Part shown: one piece after another, positions 1-8,188 of the stretch
Layout: each line of letters opens with the position of its first letter
How positions within the stretch are numbered: position 1 is the stretch's first letter
NCBI GenBank assembly: GCA_017962545.1
Contig: JAGCVD010000027.1
Coordinates: forward strand, 1 to 56,811
Direction of reading: 5' to 3'
DNA length: 56,811 nt
Source: Bacteroidales bacterium
GTDB lineage: Bacteria; Bacteroidota; Bacteroidia; Bacteroidales; P3
Notes under the pieces: model-generated
Seen by the model: only the letters and a program-made list of their open reading frames with translations
Told to the model about the DNA's origin: nothing
Databases searched by the model: none
Translations under genes and position numbers: made by a program

Positions 1-1155
1 AGTGACAAAGACTTGCGCGATATCACATGTGATGTTCTTGCTGCCCATTGGTCGGAGTGTGTTAATGGAGAAGTATGTGTCAAAGGCCTTATGCCGGCCC
101 GCATCAGCAACGAGATGGTGCGGCCTTACCGCGAGGAACTGGCTTGTTTCAAAGGCATGACGGCCGAGGAAATCAGGCGGTGGGTGATGGACAGCATCAC
201 CATCGATGACAGCAGCAACTACTACAACTGTCCCATCTCGCCCGTGGGCGTCTACAAACTGCGCCGCGCCGACAGCCACAGCCGAGACATCTTCTTTGTG
301 GCCGCCTGTCGCGCCGCAGAGGTGCCGGCTTACCTGGACAATGCCACGAATACCATCTATTGCCTCACCCCCGCCCCCTCTCCTAAAAAGAGAGGGGAGT
401 GGAAAGCCATTTCATTCGACACCCCTCGCCTAACAGGAGAGGGGCAGGGGGTGAGGCCGACCCTCACCCTCACCTATCGCGGCAAGAATCCAGCCAAGCC
501 TGTTTATTGGCCTCACTTCACCCTCGCCAAGTTGGAGAACGGCGACCTGCGCACCTTCGACTTTGAGGATGATGCCCGCATGGCCAAGTTCCCCGCCACC
601 ATTGAGCTGGAACCTGGCATTTACTGTCTCAGCACAGGCAACCGCTACCCCGACGGGGCTGTGCGCTCGCGCATGGAGTTCTTCGAGATAGAACCAGACG
701 AAAAGGTTACCAAGGAAATCATCATCCTGCCTCTGGTAGACAACAAGACAACGAGTCTACAAGTCAACAAGAATATTGAGCTGTTCGACGGCATCGAGCT
801 CTGGGACTACGCCGGCGAGAGCGGCATGCTCTACATCAACCTTGGCAACTACAGCGAGCCCTCGAAGCATCTCATTGTGGAGTTGCGTCAGCAGCAGAAA
901 GAGATGAAAGCTTGGGGCGGCATGACCTTCATGGTCGGCCCCGCAAATATCGGCATGCCATCGTGGGGCTTGGTCAACACCGATTTCGCCTATCAGAAAG
1001 GCCTCTTGGAGCAGCGCATCTGCGAGGCCGCCAAACTCAATAAGGTGGAATACCCGTTGGTAGCCCTTATCGACAAGGACGGCCATATCCTCTACCACAG
1101 CACCGGCTACAAAATAGGCGTGATAGAGCAAATATTAAAGGCTGCACGTCAGTAA
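1..1155 (+). CDS. Transglutaminase-like domain protein, 3' part (5' end outside window)
   Basis: The reading frame is open from base 1, so the start lies to the left. The visible 384 residues begin inside a transglutaminase-like domain: the segment with SPVGVYKLRRADSHSRDIFF, then an FVAACRAAEVPAYLD stretch, matches the His-containing half of Bacteroidota transglutaminase-like proteins (family knowledge); the catalytic Cys should lie upstream. A beta-rich middle (WPHFTLAKLENGDLRTFDFE) follows. The last ~110 residues look thioredoxin-fold-like (YPLVALIDKDGHILYHSTGY) but have no CxxC. Bases 363-456 are a palindromic repeat pair that stays in frame. The stop codon sits in the loop of a 13-bp hairpin. 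The protein is probably exported, but its signal sequence cannot be seen. The substrate is unknown. Confidence 0.75.
   Translation, partial: SDKDLRDITCDVLAAHWSECVNGEVCVKGLMPARISNEMVRPYREELACFKGMTAEEIRRWVMDSITIDDSSNYYNCPISPVGVYKLRRADSHSRDIFFVAACRAAEVPAYLDNATNTIYCLTPAPSPKKRGEWKAISFDTPRLTGEGQGVRPTLTLTYRGKNPAKPVYWPHFTLAKLENGDLRTFDFEDDARMAKFPATIELEPGIYCLSTGNRYPDGAVRSRMEFFEIEPDEKVTKEIIILPLVDNKTTSLQVNKNIELFDGIELWDYAGESGMLYINLGNYSEPSKHLIVELRQQQKEMKAWGGMTFMVGPANIGMPSWGLVNTDFAYQKGLLEQRICEAAKLNKVEYPLVALIDKDGHILYHSTGYKIGVIEQILKAARQ
363..456. repeat. Inverted pair of hairpin-forming 35-bp repeats inside a coding frame
   Basis: Bases 363-397 (starting CCTCACCCCCGCCCCCTCTC) and 422-456 (ending GGGGCAGGGGGTGAGG) are inverted copies of each other over 35 bp with few mismatches. 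They are separated by 24 bp. Each arm can itself fold: CCCCTCTC with GAGAGGGG on the left, CCCCTC with GAGGGG on the right. The reading frame passes through the whole element and gives a Pro/Arg/Gly-rich insert around a WKAISFD segment. It resembles the small dispersed palindromic repeats seen in Bacteroidota genomes; no second copy is visible in this window. Confidence 0.75.
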
Positions 1156-1167
1156 CGTGCAGCCTTT
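1137..1167 (+). terminator. Hairpin after the transglutaminase-like gene
   Basis: AAAGGCTGCACGT (1137-1149) pairs perfectly over 13 bp with ACGTGCAGCCTTT (1155-1167) around a 5-base loop that contains most of the stop codon. The following T-tract is weak on either strand, but the position between convergent genes fits a two-way terminator that also serves glmS. Confidence 0.65.
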
Positions 1168-1177
1168 GTGGTATTGT

Positions 1178-1213
1178 CTTAACTACTTAACTACTGTCTA
1201 CTTAACTACTTAT
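1178..1213. repeat. Short tandem repeat, unit about CTTAACTA
   Basis: Imperfect repeats of an 8-bp unit (CTTAACTA) fill the space between the hairpin and the glmS stop codon. This is one of several unrelated short-period repeats in the window. Confidence 0.6.
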
Positions 1214-3069
1214 TCAACCGTGACTGATTTCGCCAGATTTCGCGGCTGGTCGACGTTGCGCCCCTTGGCGGTGGCGATGTAGTAGGCCAGCAGCTGCAGC
1301 GGGATGACCGAGAGCAGCGGCACATAGCAGTCGCGTGTGTCGGGGATGACGAAGGTATAGTCGCTCATGTTGCTCACCGTGGTGTCGCCCTCGGTGACCA
1401 CAGAGATAATCTTGCCCTTACGGCTCTTGATTTCCTGGATGTTGCTGACAATCTTGTCATACATACCGCGCTTGGGTGCGATGAAGACGCAGGGCATCTC
1501 CTCGTCGACCAGCGCGATGGGGCCGTGCTTCATCTCGGCGGCAGGATAGCCTTCGGCATGCAGGTAGCTGATCTCCTTCAGCTTCAAGGCGCCCTCCAGA
1601 GCCACGGGGTAGTTGTATCCACGGCCGAGGAAGAGGAAGTTGCGGCAGTAGGTGAACATCTGCGCGAAGCGGTCGATGTCTTTGTTGTTCTCCAGCGTCC
1701 ACTGTATCTTGTCGGGAATCTGGTAGAGCTCGTCGACCAGCATGTGGAACATCTCGTCGCTGAGCGTCTTCTTCTCCTTGGCGATGGCCAGACCCAGCAG
1801 GCACAGCGTGATGACCTGGCCCGTGAAAGCCTTGGTCGAAGCCACGCCGATTTCGGGACCTACATGCAGGTAGGTGCCGCTGTGGGTGGCGCGGGCGATG
1901 CTCGAGCCGATGACGTTGCAGATGCCGTAGAGGAAAGCGCCCTTCTGCTCGGCCAGCTGGATGGCGGCCAAGGTGTCGGCCGTCTCACCGCTCTGACTCA
2001 CGGCGATGACCACATCGTCGGGATAGATGACGGGATTTCTATAGCGGAACTCCGAGGCGTACTCCACCTCCACGGGTATCTGGGCCGCCTCCTCGATGAA
2101 GTACTTGCCGATGAGAGCCGAGTGCCACGAGGTGCCGCAGGCGCAGATGATGATGCGGCGCGCATTGATGAACTTCTCCTTATGGTCGGTGATGCCGCTG
2201 AGGGTGATGTCCTTGCGGATGTGGTGCAGACGGCCCTTGATGCAGGTGCGCAGGGCGTTGGGCTGCTCCCAGATTTCTTTGAGCATGAAATGGGGGAAGC
2301 CGCCCTTCTCCAGCTCGTCGAGCGAGAGACTCAGGGTGTGCATCTCCGGCGTCTGGTGCACATTGGCCAGGTTGGCGATGTCGAGATTGCCGCCGCGGTC
2401 CATATAGGCAATCTCCTCGTCCTTGAGGTAGACCACCTGCTTGGTGTATTCCACGATGGGGGTGGCGTCGCTGCCGAGGTAGAACTCCTTCTTGCCACGC
2501 GCGTCGGTGCCCACGCCGATGACCAGCGGCGAGCCCTTGCGGGCGCAGACAAGCTGGTCGGGATGGTCTTTCTGCAGGATAGCGATGGCGTAGGCGCCGA
2601 TGACATTCTTCAGGGCGCGCTGCACGGCGGTGAAGAGGTCGCATTTATGCTGCTTCTGCGTGTATTCGATAAGTTGCACCAGCACCTCGGTGTCGGTCTC
2701 GGAGCAGAAAGTGTAGCCTTGTTTCTCCAGCATGGCGCGGAGTGTCTTGTAGTTCTCGATGATGCCGTTGTGCACCAGCGAGAGGTTGCCGCTCTGCGAC
2801 AGGTGGGGGTGGGCGTTCACCGTATTGGGCTCGCCGTGGGTGGCCCAGCGGGTGTGGGCGATGCCGATGCTGCCGGTGGTGTCCTCGTTGGCACACTTGT
2901 CCTCCAGTGCCGCCACCTTGCCGGTGGCCTTATAGATGTTCAAGTCGCCTTTAGCGTTAATCATTGAGACGCCGGCCGAGTCGTAGCCGCGATATTCCAG
3001 TCGATGAAGACCCTTTATCAGGATGGGGTAAGCCTCTTGCTCACCGATGTATCCAACTATTCCACACAT
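1210..3069 (-). CDS. glmS: Glutamine-fructose-6-phosphate aminotransferase (isomerizing)
   Basis: GlmS makes glucosamine-6-phosphate from fructose-6-phosphate and glutamine, the first step toward UDP-GlcNAc for peptidoglycan and lipopolysaccharide. The 619 residues are full length. The start is fixed by the N-terminal nucleophile Cys2 (MCGIVGYIG), which must be exposed after Met removal. The glutaminase domain contains the TRWATHG motif. Two SIS sugar-isomerase domains follow (CGTSWHSA, SQSGETADT, LKEISYLHAEGYPAAEMKHG), and the protein ends in the conserved LAKSVTVE tail with the catalytic Lys. It stands alone behind a clear Bacteroidota promoter at 3096-3127. No glmS ribozyme was seen in the short leader. 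Confidence 0.97.
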   Translation of the reverse strand: MCGIVGYIGEQEAYPILIKGLHRLEYRGYDSAGVSMINAKGDLNIYKATGKVAALEDKCANEDTTGSIGIAHTRWATHGEPNTVNAHPHLSQSGNLSLVHNGIIENYKTLRAMLEKQGYTFCSETDTEVLVQLIEYTQKQHKCDLFTAVQRALKNVIGAYAIAILQKDHPDQLVCARKGSPLVIGVGTDARGKKEFYLGSDATPIVEYTKQVVYLKDEEIAYMDRGGNLDIANLANVHQTPEMHTLSLSLDELEKGGFPHFMLKEIWEQPNALRTCIKGRLHHIRKDITLSGITDHKEKFINARRIIICACGTSWHSALIGKYFIEEAAQIPVEVEYASEFRYRNPVIYPDDVVIAVSQSGETADTLAAIQLAEQKGAFLYGICNVIGSSIARATHSGTYLHVGPEIGVASTKAFTGQVITLCLLGLAIAKEKKTLSDEMFHMLVDELYQIPDKIQWTLENNKDIDRFAQMFTYCRNFLFLGRGYNYPVALEGALKLKEISYLHAEGYPAAEMKHGPIALVDEEMPCVFIAPKRGMYDKIVSNIQEIKSRKGKIISVVTEGDTTVSNMSDYTFVIPDTRDCYVPLLSVIPLQLLAYYIATAKGRNVDQPRNLAKSVTVE

Positions 3070-3095
3070 AATTATTATGTTTTTAAAATAATTTG

Positions 3096-3127
3096 CAAAA
3101 GTACGAAGAATTATTGGATTGACAAAA
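3096..3127 (-). promoter_or_regulatory. Bacteroidota-type promoter of glmS
   Basis: On the minus strand TTTTG (3127-3123) is followed after about 19 bases by TACTTTTG (3103-3096). This matches the sigma-ABfr -33/-7 consensus TTTG...TAnnTTTG. The start codon lies 27 bases downstream. Confidence 0.75.
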
Positions 3128-3134
3128 TTTTAAC

Positions 3135-3159
3135 AAAAAAAGCCTCCTTTTGAGAAGCC
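3135..3159 (-). terminator. Possible terminator of the two-lipoprotein operon
   Basis: Read on the minus strand, GGCTTC(TCAAAAG)GAGGC followed by seven T gives a short stem with one G-U pair and a T-tract. It sits just after the 3211-4343 gene pair and directly before the glmS promoter. Confidence 0.5.
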
Positions 3160-3210
3160 ATTAACCAATCTTTGTGACAGGTGCCCGTACCCTGTTCTAG
3201 CTAGATGTTT

Positions 3211-3951
3211 TCACTCGCATTTGCCGTCGGGGGTGCAGACCTTGGGGGCATAGGAGAGGGTGTCGACACGGGTGTAGTCGAGGGCGGTCACTGGGACTGT
3301 GATGTAGCGTATGTCGGTGGGTTCCAACATTGCGGTGCTGTCGTTATAAATGGTGTAGGTGCATTTCATGCGGCCTTGCGGGTCGAGCATCACCGTGGTG
3401 GGGGTGCCGTTGGGACCGGTGATGGGCTGCTGCGGGGCGATGGCATTGACGACATTGTCCAGCCTGTTGTCGGCCTCTACCAATCCCAAATCCTCGAAGC
3501 TCGCACCGTAATGCCAGATAAGGTTCCACACTACCGTCCACATGTTCTTCACCATCAGTGGGCGGTACTGCGGCAGGGTGTCGTTGATCCAGTAGCGGGG
3601 CGAGGTGATACCATGGCGGCGGAACACTTCGTCCATATACTGTGCCGAACTGTAATCTGTCTCCACGAAGTACCAGCACACCTGGCTGCTGTCGCACTCG
3701 GCCATCTTTCTTGGGTATACGTCGCGCATGGCCAGTTCGCAGGGGCCGCAGCACGAACTGGTCAGTACCACAACCTTGTAATGCGTAGTATCGGCGGCTA
3801 TCAACTGCCGCAATTGCTCCACCGTGACGGGTGTAAGGTTCTCCATGGCAAGCACCCTCTGGTAGTTCTTCACCGTAGGCTTCTGCATTTTCACTGTCAT
3901 GCAGCCTGAAAACAGCACGGCGGCAAACAGCAATAATAAGTAACGTTTCAT
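3211..3951 (-). CDS. Lipoprotein with thioredoxin-like CGPC site
   Basis: This 246-residue protein begins with a lipoprotein signal (MKRYLLLLFAAVLFSGC, lipid-accepting Cys17). A hydrophobic strand then leads into SSCCGPCELAM, where C68-G-P-C71 is the thioredoxin-type active site. The spacing of strand, CxxC and helix, and the later LDPQGRMK segment, resemble TlpA/ResA-like envelope thioredoxins. This suggests a periplasm-side thiol oxidoreductase, but overall similarity is weak and the partner is unknown. It overlaps the upstream lipoprotein gene by 4 bases (ATGA), so the two are co-transcribed. Confidence 0.7.
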   Translation of the reverse strand: MKRYLLLLFAAVLFSGCMTVKMQKPTVKNYQRVLAMENLTPVTVEQLRQLIAADTTHYKVVVLTSSCCGPCELAMRDVYPRKMAECDSSQVCWYFVETDYSSAQYMDEVFRRHGITSPRYWINDTLPQYRPLMVKNMWTVVWNLIWHYGASFEDLGLVEADNRLDNVVNAIAPQQPITGPNGTPTTVMLDPQGRMKCTYTIYNDSTAMLEPTDIRYITVPVTALDYTRVDTLSYAPKVCTPDGKCE

Positions 3952-4343
3952 CTCAAACGTTCCATGGTGTACATGAAGTCCATGTCGATATTGGGGTCGG
4001 GCGAGGTCAGCACTAGCTTGTCGGCGGTGAGTTTATCTACCACGTAGTCGCCATGGATGCCGTTTTCGACATGCAGTATCTGCTTGCCGTTCTCTGTGGT
4101 GAGGATGTAGTGTTCCCACTTGGGTATGCAGTTGCACCGCATGTCGGCTATCATTACCGAGTCGGCGGTGAACTCCATGCTGATAGTCCCCGCCGGGATA
4201 TTCGCCTGCCCCGCGACGGTTATCTCATACGACTGCGCCGTGTTGGCCCAGTTGCCGATAATGAGGGTAGAATTGTCCTTGCCGCAGGCGGCGAAGAGTA
4301 TTGCTGCTCCCAGCAGGGCAATGATACTATCAATGTGTTTCAT
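3948..4343 (-). CDS. Small lipoprotein, lipocalin-like
   Basis: The 131 residues start with a signal peptide ending in LLGAAILFAAC (lipid Cys20) followed by GKDN. The mature part is beta-strand-rich (LIIGNWANTAQSYEITV, TISMEFTADSVMIAD) and recalls small lipocalin-like Bacteroidota lipoproteins. The LFAACGKD signal-peptide end is shared with the lipoproteins at 41526 and 42055. It is first in a two-gene operon with the thioredoxin-like lipoprotein. Function unknown. Confidence 0.7.
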   Translation of the reverse strand: MKHIDSIIALLGAAILFAACGKDNSTLIIGNWANTAQSYEITVAGQANIPAGTISMEFTADSVMIADMRCNCIPKWEHYILTTENGKQILHVENGIHGDYVVDKLTADKLVLTSPDPNIDMDFMYTMERLR

Positions 4344-4437
4344 AATATAATTATAACGTTTCGTTACAGGGTTTATTATTTACTTCTACTAATGTAGTCG
4401 TTTGAGAGGCCCAAAATCTTACACTCCTTGGCGTTTT

Positions 4438-6234
4438 TTATCGAATTACAGCCACTTTGCGGGCGAGGCGGTCGCCGACTTTGACCATATAGACACCGGT
4501 GGGCAGTGCCTCATTGTGAATTGTGCGGCCCATCATGTCGAAGATATGCACCGTCTCGCCGTCGGCACCTTCGACCACGATGCGGCCGTTGCTGACATAT
4601 ACCGCAGGCGAGGGCGCCTGCGTACCATCGTCGATGCCGTTGCAGTCTTCGTGGTATTTGTTAACGAACAGCCCCCAGTAGCTGTCGGCCAGCCATGCGT
4701 TGAGGCTGCCGCAGGGGATGAGGATAGTGCCAAGGCTGCCGATGTCATAGAGCGGGCCTTCGCCCACGATGGCGGGCGGAACCGCGTCGGAGAAGACAAG
4801 GCATCCGAGGTTGGCATGGTAGAATATTCCTTCGCCCAAAGTGTCGACAGGCCCGTTGAAACGCACATTCCGCAGGTTGTTGTTGCACGCGCCGAAGGCG
4901 GCTTCGCCAACCTTGCGCAGCGTGGCAGGGAAATCGAGAACTGTGATATGTGTGCTGCTCATTTGCGACAGCGCCCAGAAAGCATAGTCGCCAATTTCCT
5001 CGACATCATTACCCCAAGTGATGGAACAGAGTCGGATGCAGGAGTTGAAAGCCTCCTTGGGGATGACACGCAGCGAGTCGGGGATATCAATAGAAGTCAG
5101 CGCATAGCAATGTTCAAACGCGCCTTGTCCCATCGAAAGCAGTGTCTGCGGCATAGTGACGTTGGTCAGCCGGTCGTTCTCGGAAAAGGCTTTCCGTCCT
5201 ATCGACTGCAAGTGGGTTGGCAGCGTGATATTGGTGATTTGGCAGCCGTTGAAGCAGTTGTCGCTGATGTCGGTGACGCCCTCGGGAATATTGATATTGC
5301 GTAACCATGTATTGTTCTCGAAGCCGCCAAGCACTTTCACGTTGGGGTTCAGCGTCACGGTGGCACCCGACTTGTGACAGGAGACAAGCGTGTCGTAGCC
5401 CGCGCTGTAGAGCAGAAGGCCGTCCATCACATAATGGGTATTGCCGCTGGCGATGGTGAGGTTGGTCAACTGCGGGCAATAGGAGAATGGACAGATGCCG
5501 ATGCTAGTCACGGTCGCAGGGATGACAATGTTATTGACAGCCGAGCAACAATTGAAGGCAAAGGCGCCAATGCTCTCCAAACCCTCGGGCAGCGACACTG
5601 CAGTGGTGTGGCTGTTGAAAGCGAAGGCCATCTTGCCGATATGCCTCACATATGATGGCACGTTGATGGTTCCCGTCACCCCATCGGGTACGATGCAGAG
5701 TGTGAGGCTGTCCTTGCTGTAGAGCCAGCCGTCGATGGAATGGTAGTTATGGTTGTCCTCGTCCACGGTGATAGAGGCCAGATTCCGCGCCCAGAAAGCG
5801 CACTCGCCATACTCCTCGAAGCAAGCCGGCAGGTGCAGTGACGAGACGCAGGAATAGAGGAAGGCGTGGTCGCTGATGACCCGCAGTGAATCTGGAAGTT
5901 GCAGGGAGGTGAAATTGCAGTTGTAGAAGCAATACGAGCCGATGCTGCGGATGGTGGCCGGCAGCGTCATGCTGGTGACGTCGGTGCAACTCTCGAAAGC
6001 CGACTCACCCAAGGCCGTCACGGTATAGGTGGTGCCGTCGTGCTCCACCGTCTGCGGGATGGTGATAGCACCGCTGTAAGGGGTGTCCTGTAGGTAGTAG
6101 TTCGACAGAACTTCGACAGTCTGCTCAGAAGTGATACCATAGGCGATTCCACACGACTCAAAGTATTGCGCCGAAGCGGCGAAGGGAAGGCAAAGCACTG
6201 CGAGGAGTGCAAAGAGGGTTTTGGTGTGTTTCAT
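4438..6234 (-). CDS. BspA-like leucine-rich-repeat surface protein with T9SS type A sorting domain
   Basis: The protein has 598 residues. Residues 1-22 are a cleavable signal peptide (LCLPFAASAQ). From about 30 to 500 come repeats of the BspA/LRR_5 type (for example VTALGESAFESCTDVTSMTL, IPDSLRVIPKEAFNSCIRL), each with the I..Y.F..C..L pattern. The last ~70 residues are a por-type sorting domain (VHIFDMMGRTIHNEALPTGV, then a basic VRK-like end) that would send it through the type IX system to the surface. BspA-like proteins are generally adhesins; the ligand here is not predictable. The gene is monocistronic and no clear promoter was found upstream. Confidence 0.9.
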   Translation of the reverse strand: MKHTKTLFALLAVLCLPFAASAQYFESCGIAYGITSEQTVEVLSNYYLQDTPYSGAITIPQTVEHDGTTYTVTALGESAFESCTDVTSMTLPATIRSIGSYCFYNCNFTSLQLPDSLRVISDHAFLYSCVSSLHLPACFEEYGECAFWARNLASITVDEDNHNYHSIDGWLYSKDSLTLCIVPDGVTGTINVPSYVRHIGKMAFAFNSHTTAVSLPEGLESIGAFAFNCCSAVNNIVIPATVTSIGICPFSYCPQLTNLTIASGNTHYVMDGLLLYSAGYDTLVSCHKSGATVTLNPNVKVLGGFENNTWLRNINIPEGVTDISDNCFNGCQITNITLPTHLQSIGRKAFSENDRLTNVTMPQTLLSMGQGAFEHCYALTSIDIPDSLRVIPKEAFNSCIRLCSITWGNDVEEIGDYAFWALSQMSSTHITVLDFPATLRKVGEAAFGACNNNLRNVRFNGPVDTLGEGIFYHANLGCLVFSDAVPPAIVGEGPLYDIGSLGTILIPCGSLNAWLADSYWGLFVNKYHEDCNGIDDGTQAPSPAVYVSNGRIVVEGADGETVHIFDMMGRTIHNEALPTGVYMVKVGDRLARKVAVIR

Positions 6235-6649
6235 GGGTTTATCTTTTCATCGGATTAAACAAAATATGCTTCTACTACTAATAATAAATACCCATTTTTC
6301 GGGTGAAATCTGACATGGGGTGTGAATTTTTTTTTGAAAGTTTTTTGTAAAGAGTTGAGGGTCAGTGGGATGAAAAATGCCCCAAAAGTCCTCCGCAGGT
6401 GGGAGTGAGAAGAGGATATAGGGAGAAAGGGAGGGGATGATGGAAGAGTACAGAAAGGGTAATTTACGTCAAAACGCTCCATTTTCGGCTCTACCGAACT
6501 TCCACCAACCCAGCACTTTCGCTCAATCCCCTCTTACTCATCACCTACTCCTGTCATTATCCTCGATTTATGAAAATTTACTCGAGTAGGCAATAAGTAG
6601 TCGAATGTTACGTTATCGTCTGTAGTTATTAACTTTAATCTATAGGGCG
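6235..6649. other. Intergenic region of 415 bases without supported gene
   Basis: AT-rich leader DNA separates the divergent BspA-like and DUF6266 genes. A 75-codon minus-strand frame (6255-6482) has no signal, motif or start context that would support it. No convincing TAnnTTTG box was found; TAACTTTA near 6630 is the nearest candidate for the plus-strand gene. Confidence 0.5.
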
Positions 6650-7411
6650 ATGGCAAAGCAGACAGGAGGACACTTGGGCGGCTTCAGCGGCAAGCTGGGG
6701 ACCGTCGTGGGTTACATGTGGCGCGGACGGTGGTGCGTGAGGGCGCACAACCCCTATCCCGCCAATCCGCGCACCCCCAGGCAGGTGGAGCACCGCGAGA
6801 TGTTCCGGCAGGAGGTGCAGCTGGCGGCGACGATGCGTGCGGCCGTCAACAAGGGCTTCAAGGAGGTGTCGTACGAGCTGGGCATGACGCCGTACAACCT
6901 CTTCGTGCACCTGAACCAGCACGCCTTCTCTTTGAATGAGGGTATCTTCACGGTGGACTACAGCGCGTTGCGTCTGAGCACGGGGCCGCTGCAGGAGGCT
7001 GTGTACGGGGCGCCGGAGTGGACGGCGGACAATGTGCTGACGGTGCGTTTCGAGGGCGGCAGCGGGAGGTGGAACGACTATGTGCGGCTGTATGTCTACT
7101 GTCCCGAGTGGAGTACGGGCATACTGACGGCGCCCGTCTACCGCAAGGACAAGAAAGTCAGCGTCATGCTGTCGGATATGTTCGTGGGGCGCGAGGTGCA
7201 TGTCTACGGCCTGGTGAGCAACGACGAGGGGCTGTGGGCTGAGACGACCTATGTGGGCTCTCTCGTCTGCGACGAGACGGCCGAAGACAACGAGCCGCAG
7301 ACAGAGGAGAGTGCGCAGCCGCCGGTTCGCCCGTCGGCAGAAAGTAGGCCGACGGCCATAAATGATAAGGCTATACCTGCGTCGGCTTCCACAGGGCCGC
7401 CGGCGACGTAA
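6650..7411 (+). CDS. DUF6266 family protein
   Basis: The first ~200 residues show the pattern I recognise as DUF6266, found in Bacteroidota: a Gly-rich start (GGHLGGFSGKLGTVVGYMWR), an arginine/proline segment (NPRTPRQVEHREMF), then alpha and beta regions with NLFVHLNQHAF. There is no signal peptide. The last ~45 residues are acidic, then Pro/Ser/Ala-rich and probably disordered. The family has no established function that I know of. It stands alone between unrelated genes and is followed by repeats and a strong terminator. Confidence 0.7.
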   Translation: MAKQTGGHLGGFSGKLGTVVGYMWRGRWCVRAHNPYPANPRTPRQVEHREMFRQEVQLAATMRAAVNKGFKEVSYELGMTPYNLFVHLNQHAFSLNEGIFTVDYSALRLSTGPLQEAVYGAPEWTADNVLTVRFEGGSGRWNDYVRLYVYCPEWSTGILTAPVYRKDKKVSVMLSDMFVGREVHVYGLVSNDEGLWAETTYVGSLVCDETAEDNEPQTEESAQPPVRPSAESRPTAINDKAIPASASTGPPAT

Positions 7412-7431
7412 TGGGTGACATCGCGTAGGAC

Positions 7432-7516
7432 GAGTTGTTGAGTCTGTGAGACCTTGAGTCTTTGAGTCCTTGCGTCGTTGAGTCTATGAGACTTAGTGAC
7501 TCATTGACTTAGAGAC
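7432..7516. repeat. Degenerate tandem repeat around TTGAGTCT
   Basis: About ten imperfect copies of an 8-bp unit (TTGAGTCT, TTGAGTCC, ATGAGACT) fill the gap between the DUF6266 stop codon and the terminator. Confidence 0.6.
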
Positions 7517-7519
7517 AAG

Positions 7520-7549
7520 AAAAAAGGCTCTCCAATGAGAGCCTTTTTT
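7520..7549. terminator. Bidirectional intrinsic terminator
   Basis: GGCTCTC (7526-7532) pairs with GAGAGCC (7537-7543) around CAAT. Six A precede the stem and six T follow it, so it works on both strands. It closes the DUF6266 gene and the converging oxidoreductase operon. Confidence 0.9.
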
Positions 7550-7567
7550 ATGTAAGTCGGTAGATGC

Positions 7568-8119
7568 TTACAGCGTCTGGACGGCTTCGATGAGGCCTTT
7601 GCCGATTTCGATAGCTTCCTCGTTCTGGGGAATGAGGTTCCAGTGGCGCTGGGGCAGGGAGTGCTCCAGACCTTCGTGGATGTACTGCTTGTCGACAATG
7701 GGTTTCAGCTTGAGGAAGCCACCGAGGACCACCATGTTGAAGACCTTGCTGATGCCGAGCTCCTGGGCTTTGGCGGTAGCGGCGATCTTGTAGATGTTGA
7801 TGTCCTTGCGGGTGGGCTCGTGGGTGATGCCGTTGGGGTCGTAGATGAGGAGACCGCCAGGCTTCACGCTGCTCTCAAACTTGTCCAGCGACTGCTGGTT
7901 GAGGATGATGGCCGTGTCGAACTGGTTGATGATGGGCGAGCTGATGCGCTCATCGCTGATGATGACGGAGACGTTGGCGGTGCCGCCGCGCATCTCGGGG
8001 CCGTAGCTGGGCATCCAGCTGACCTCTTTGTCCTGCATAACTCCGGAGTAGGCAAGGATTTTACCCATCGAGAGGACACCCTGTCCACCGAAACCGGCTA
8101 TGATGATTTCTTCAGTCAT
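7568..8119 (-). CDS. 2-oxoacid:ferredoxin oxidoreductase, gamma subunit
   Basis: This is the 183-residue gamma domain of a TPP-dependent 2-oxoacid:ferredoxin oxidoreductase, which makes acyl-CoA and CO2 and passes electrons to ferredoxin. The signature GFGGQGV is at residues 9-15, followed by SYGPEMRGGTANVSV, both typical of KorC/VorC. It is last in the operon, 69 bases after the beta gene, and that gap is filled by a CCTTAAGG-type repeat. The 2-oxoacid used (2-oxoglutarate or branched-chain 2-oxoacids) cannot be fixed from the sequence. Confidence 0.93.
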   Translation of the reverse strand: MTEEIIIAGFGGQGVLSMGKILAYSGVMQDKEVSWMPSYGPEMRGGTANVSVIISDERISSPIINQFDTAIILNQQSLDKFESSVKPGGLLIYDPNGITHEPTRKDINIYKIAATAKAQELGISKVFNMVVLGGFLKLKPIVDKQYIHEGLEHSLPQRHWNLIPQNEEAIEIGKGLIEAVQTL

Positions 8120-8145
8120 TGTTTTTCTATTTTTAATTGTTTAAT

Positions 8146-8188
8146 AAGGTCCTTAAGGTCTTTAGGGTCCTTAAGGTCCTTAAGGACT
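8146..8188. repeat. Tandem repeat of CCTTAAGGT units in an operon spacer
   Basis: Four or five imperfect copies of a ~12-bp unit containing the palindrome CCTTAAGG (GGTCCTTAA...) occupy most of the gap between the beta and gamma subunit genes. Confidence 0.7.

Noticed and set aside
1525-2967. 480-codon plus-strand open frame
   Set aside because: It runs antisense through glmS; long antisense frames are common in GC-rich genes, and the translation shows no motif.
3070-3095. glmS ribozyme or other leader RNA
   Set aside because: Only about 20-27 bases lie between promoter and start codon, too short for such an element.
6255-6482. 75-codon minus-strand frame before the BspA-like gene
   Set aside because: Low-complexity Phe/Ser/Pro sequence over leader DNA; no ribosome binding site or conserved pattern.
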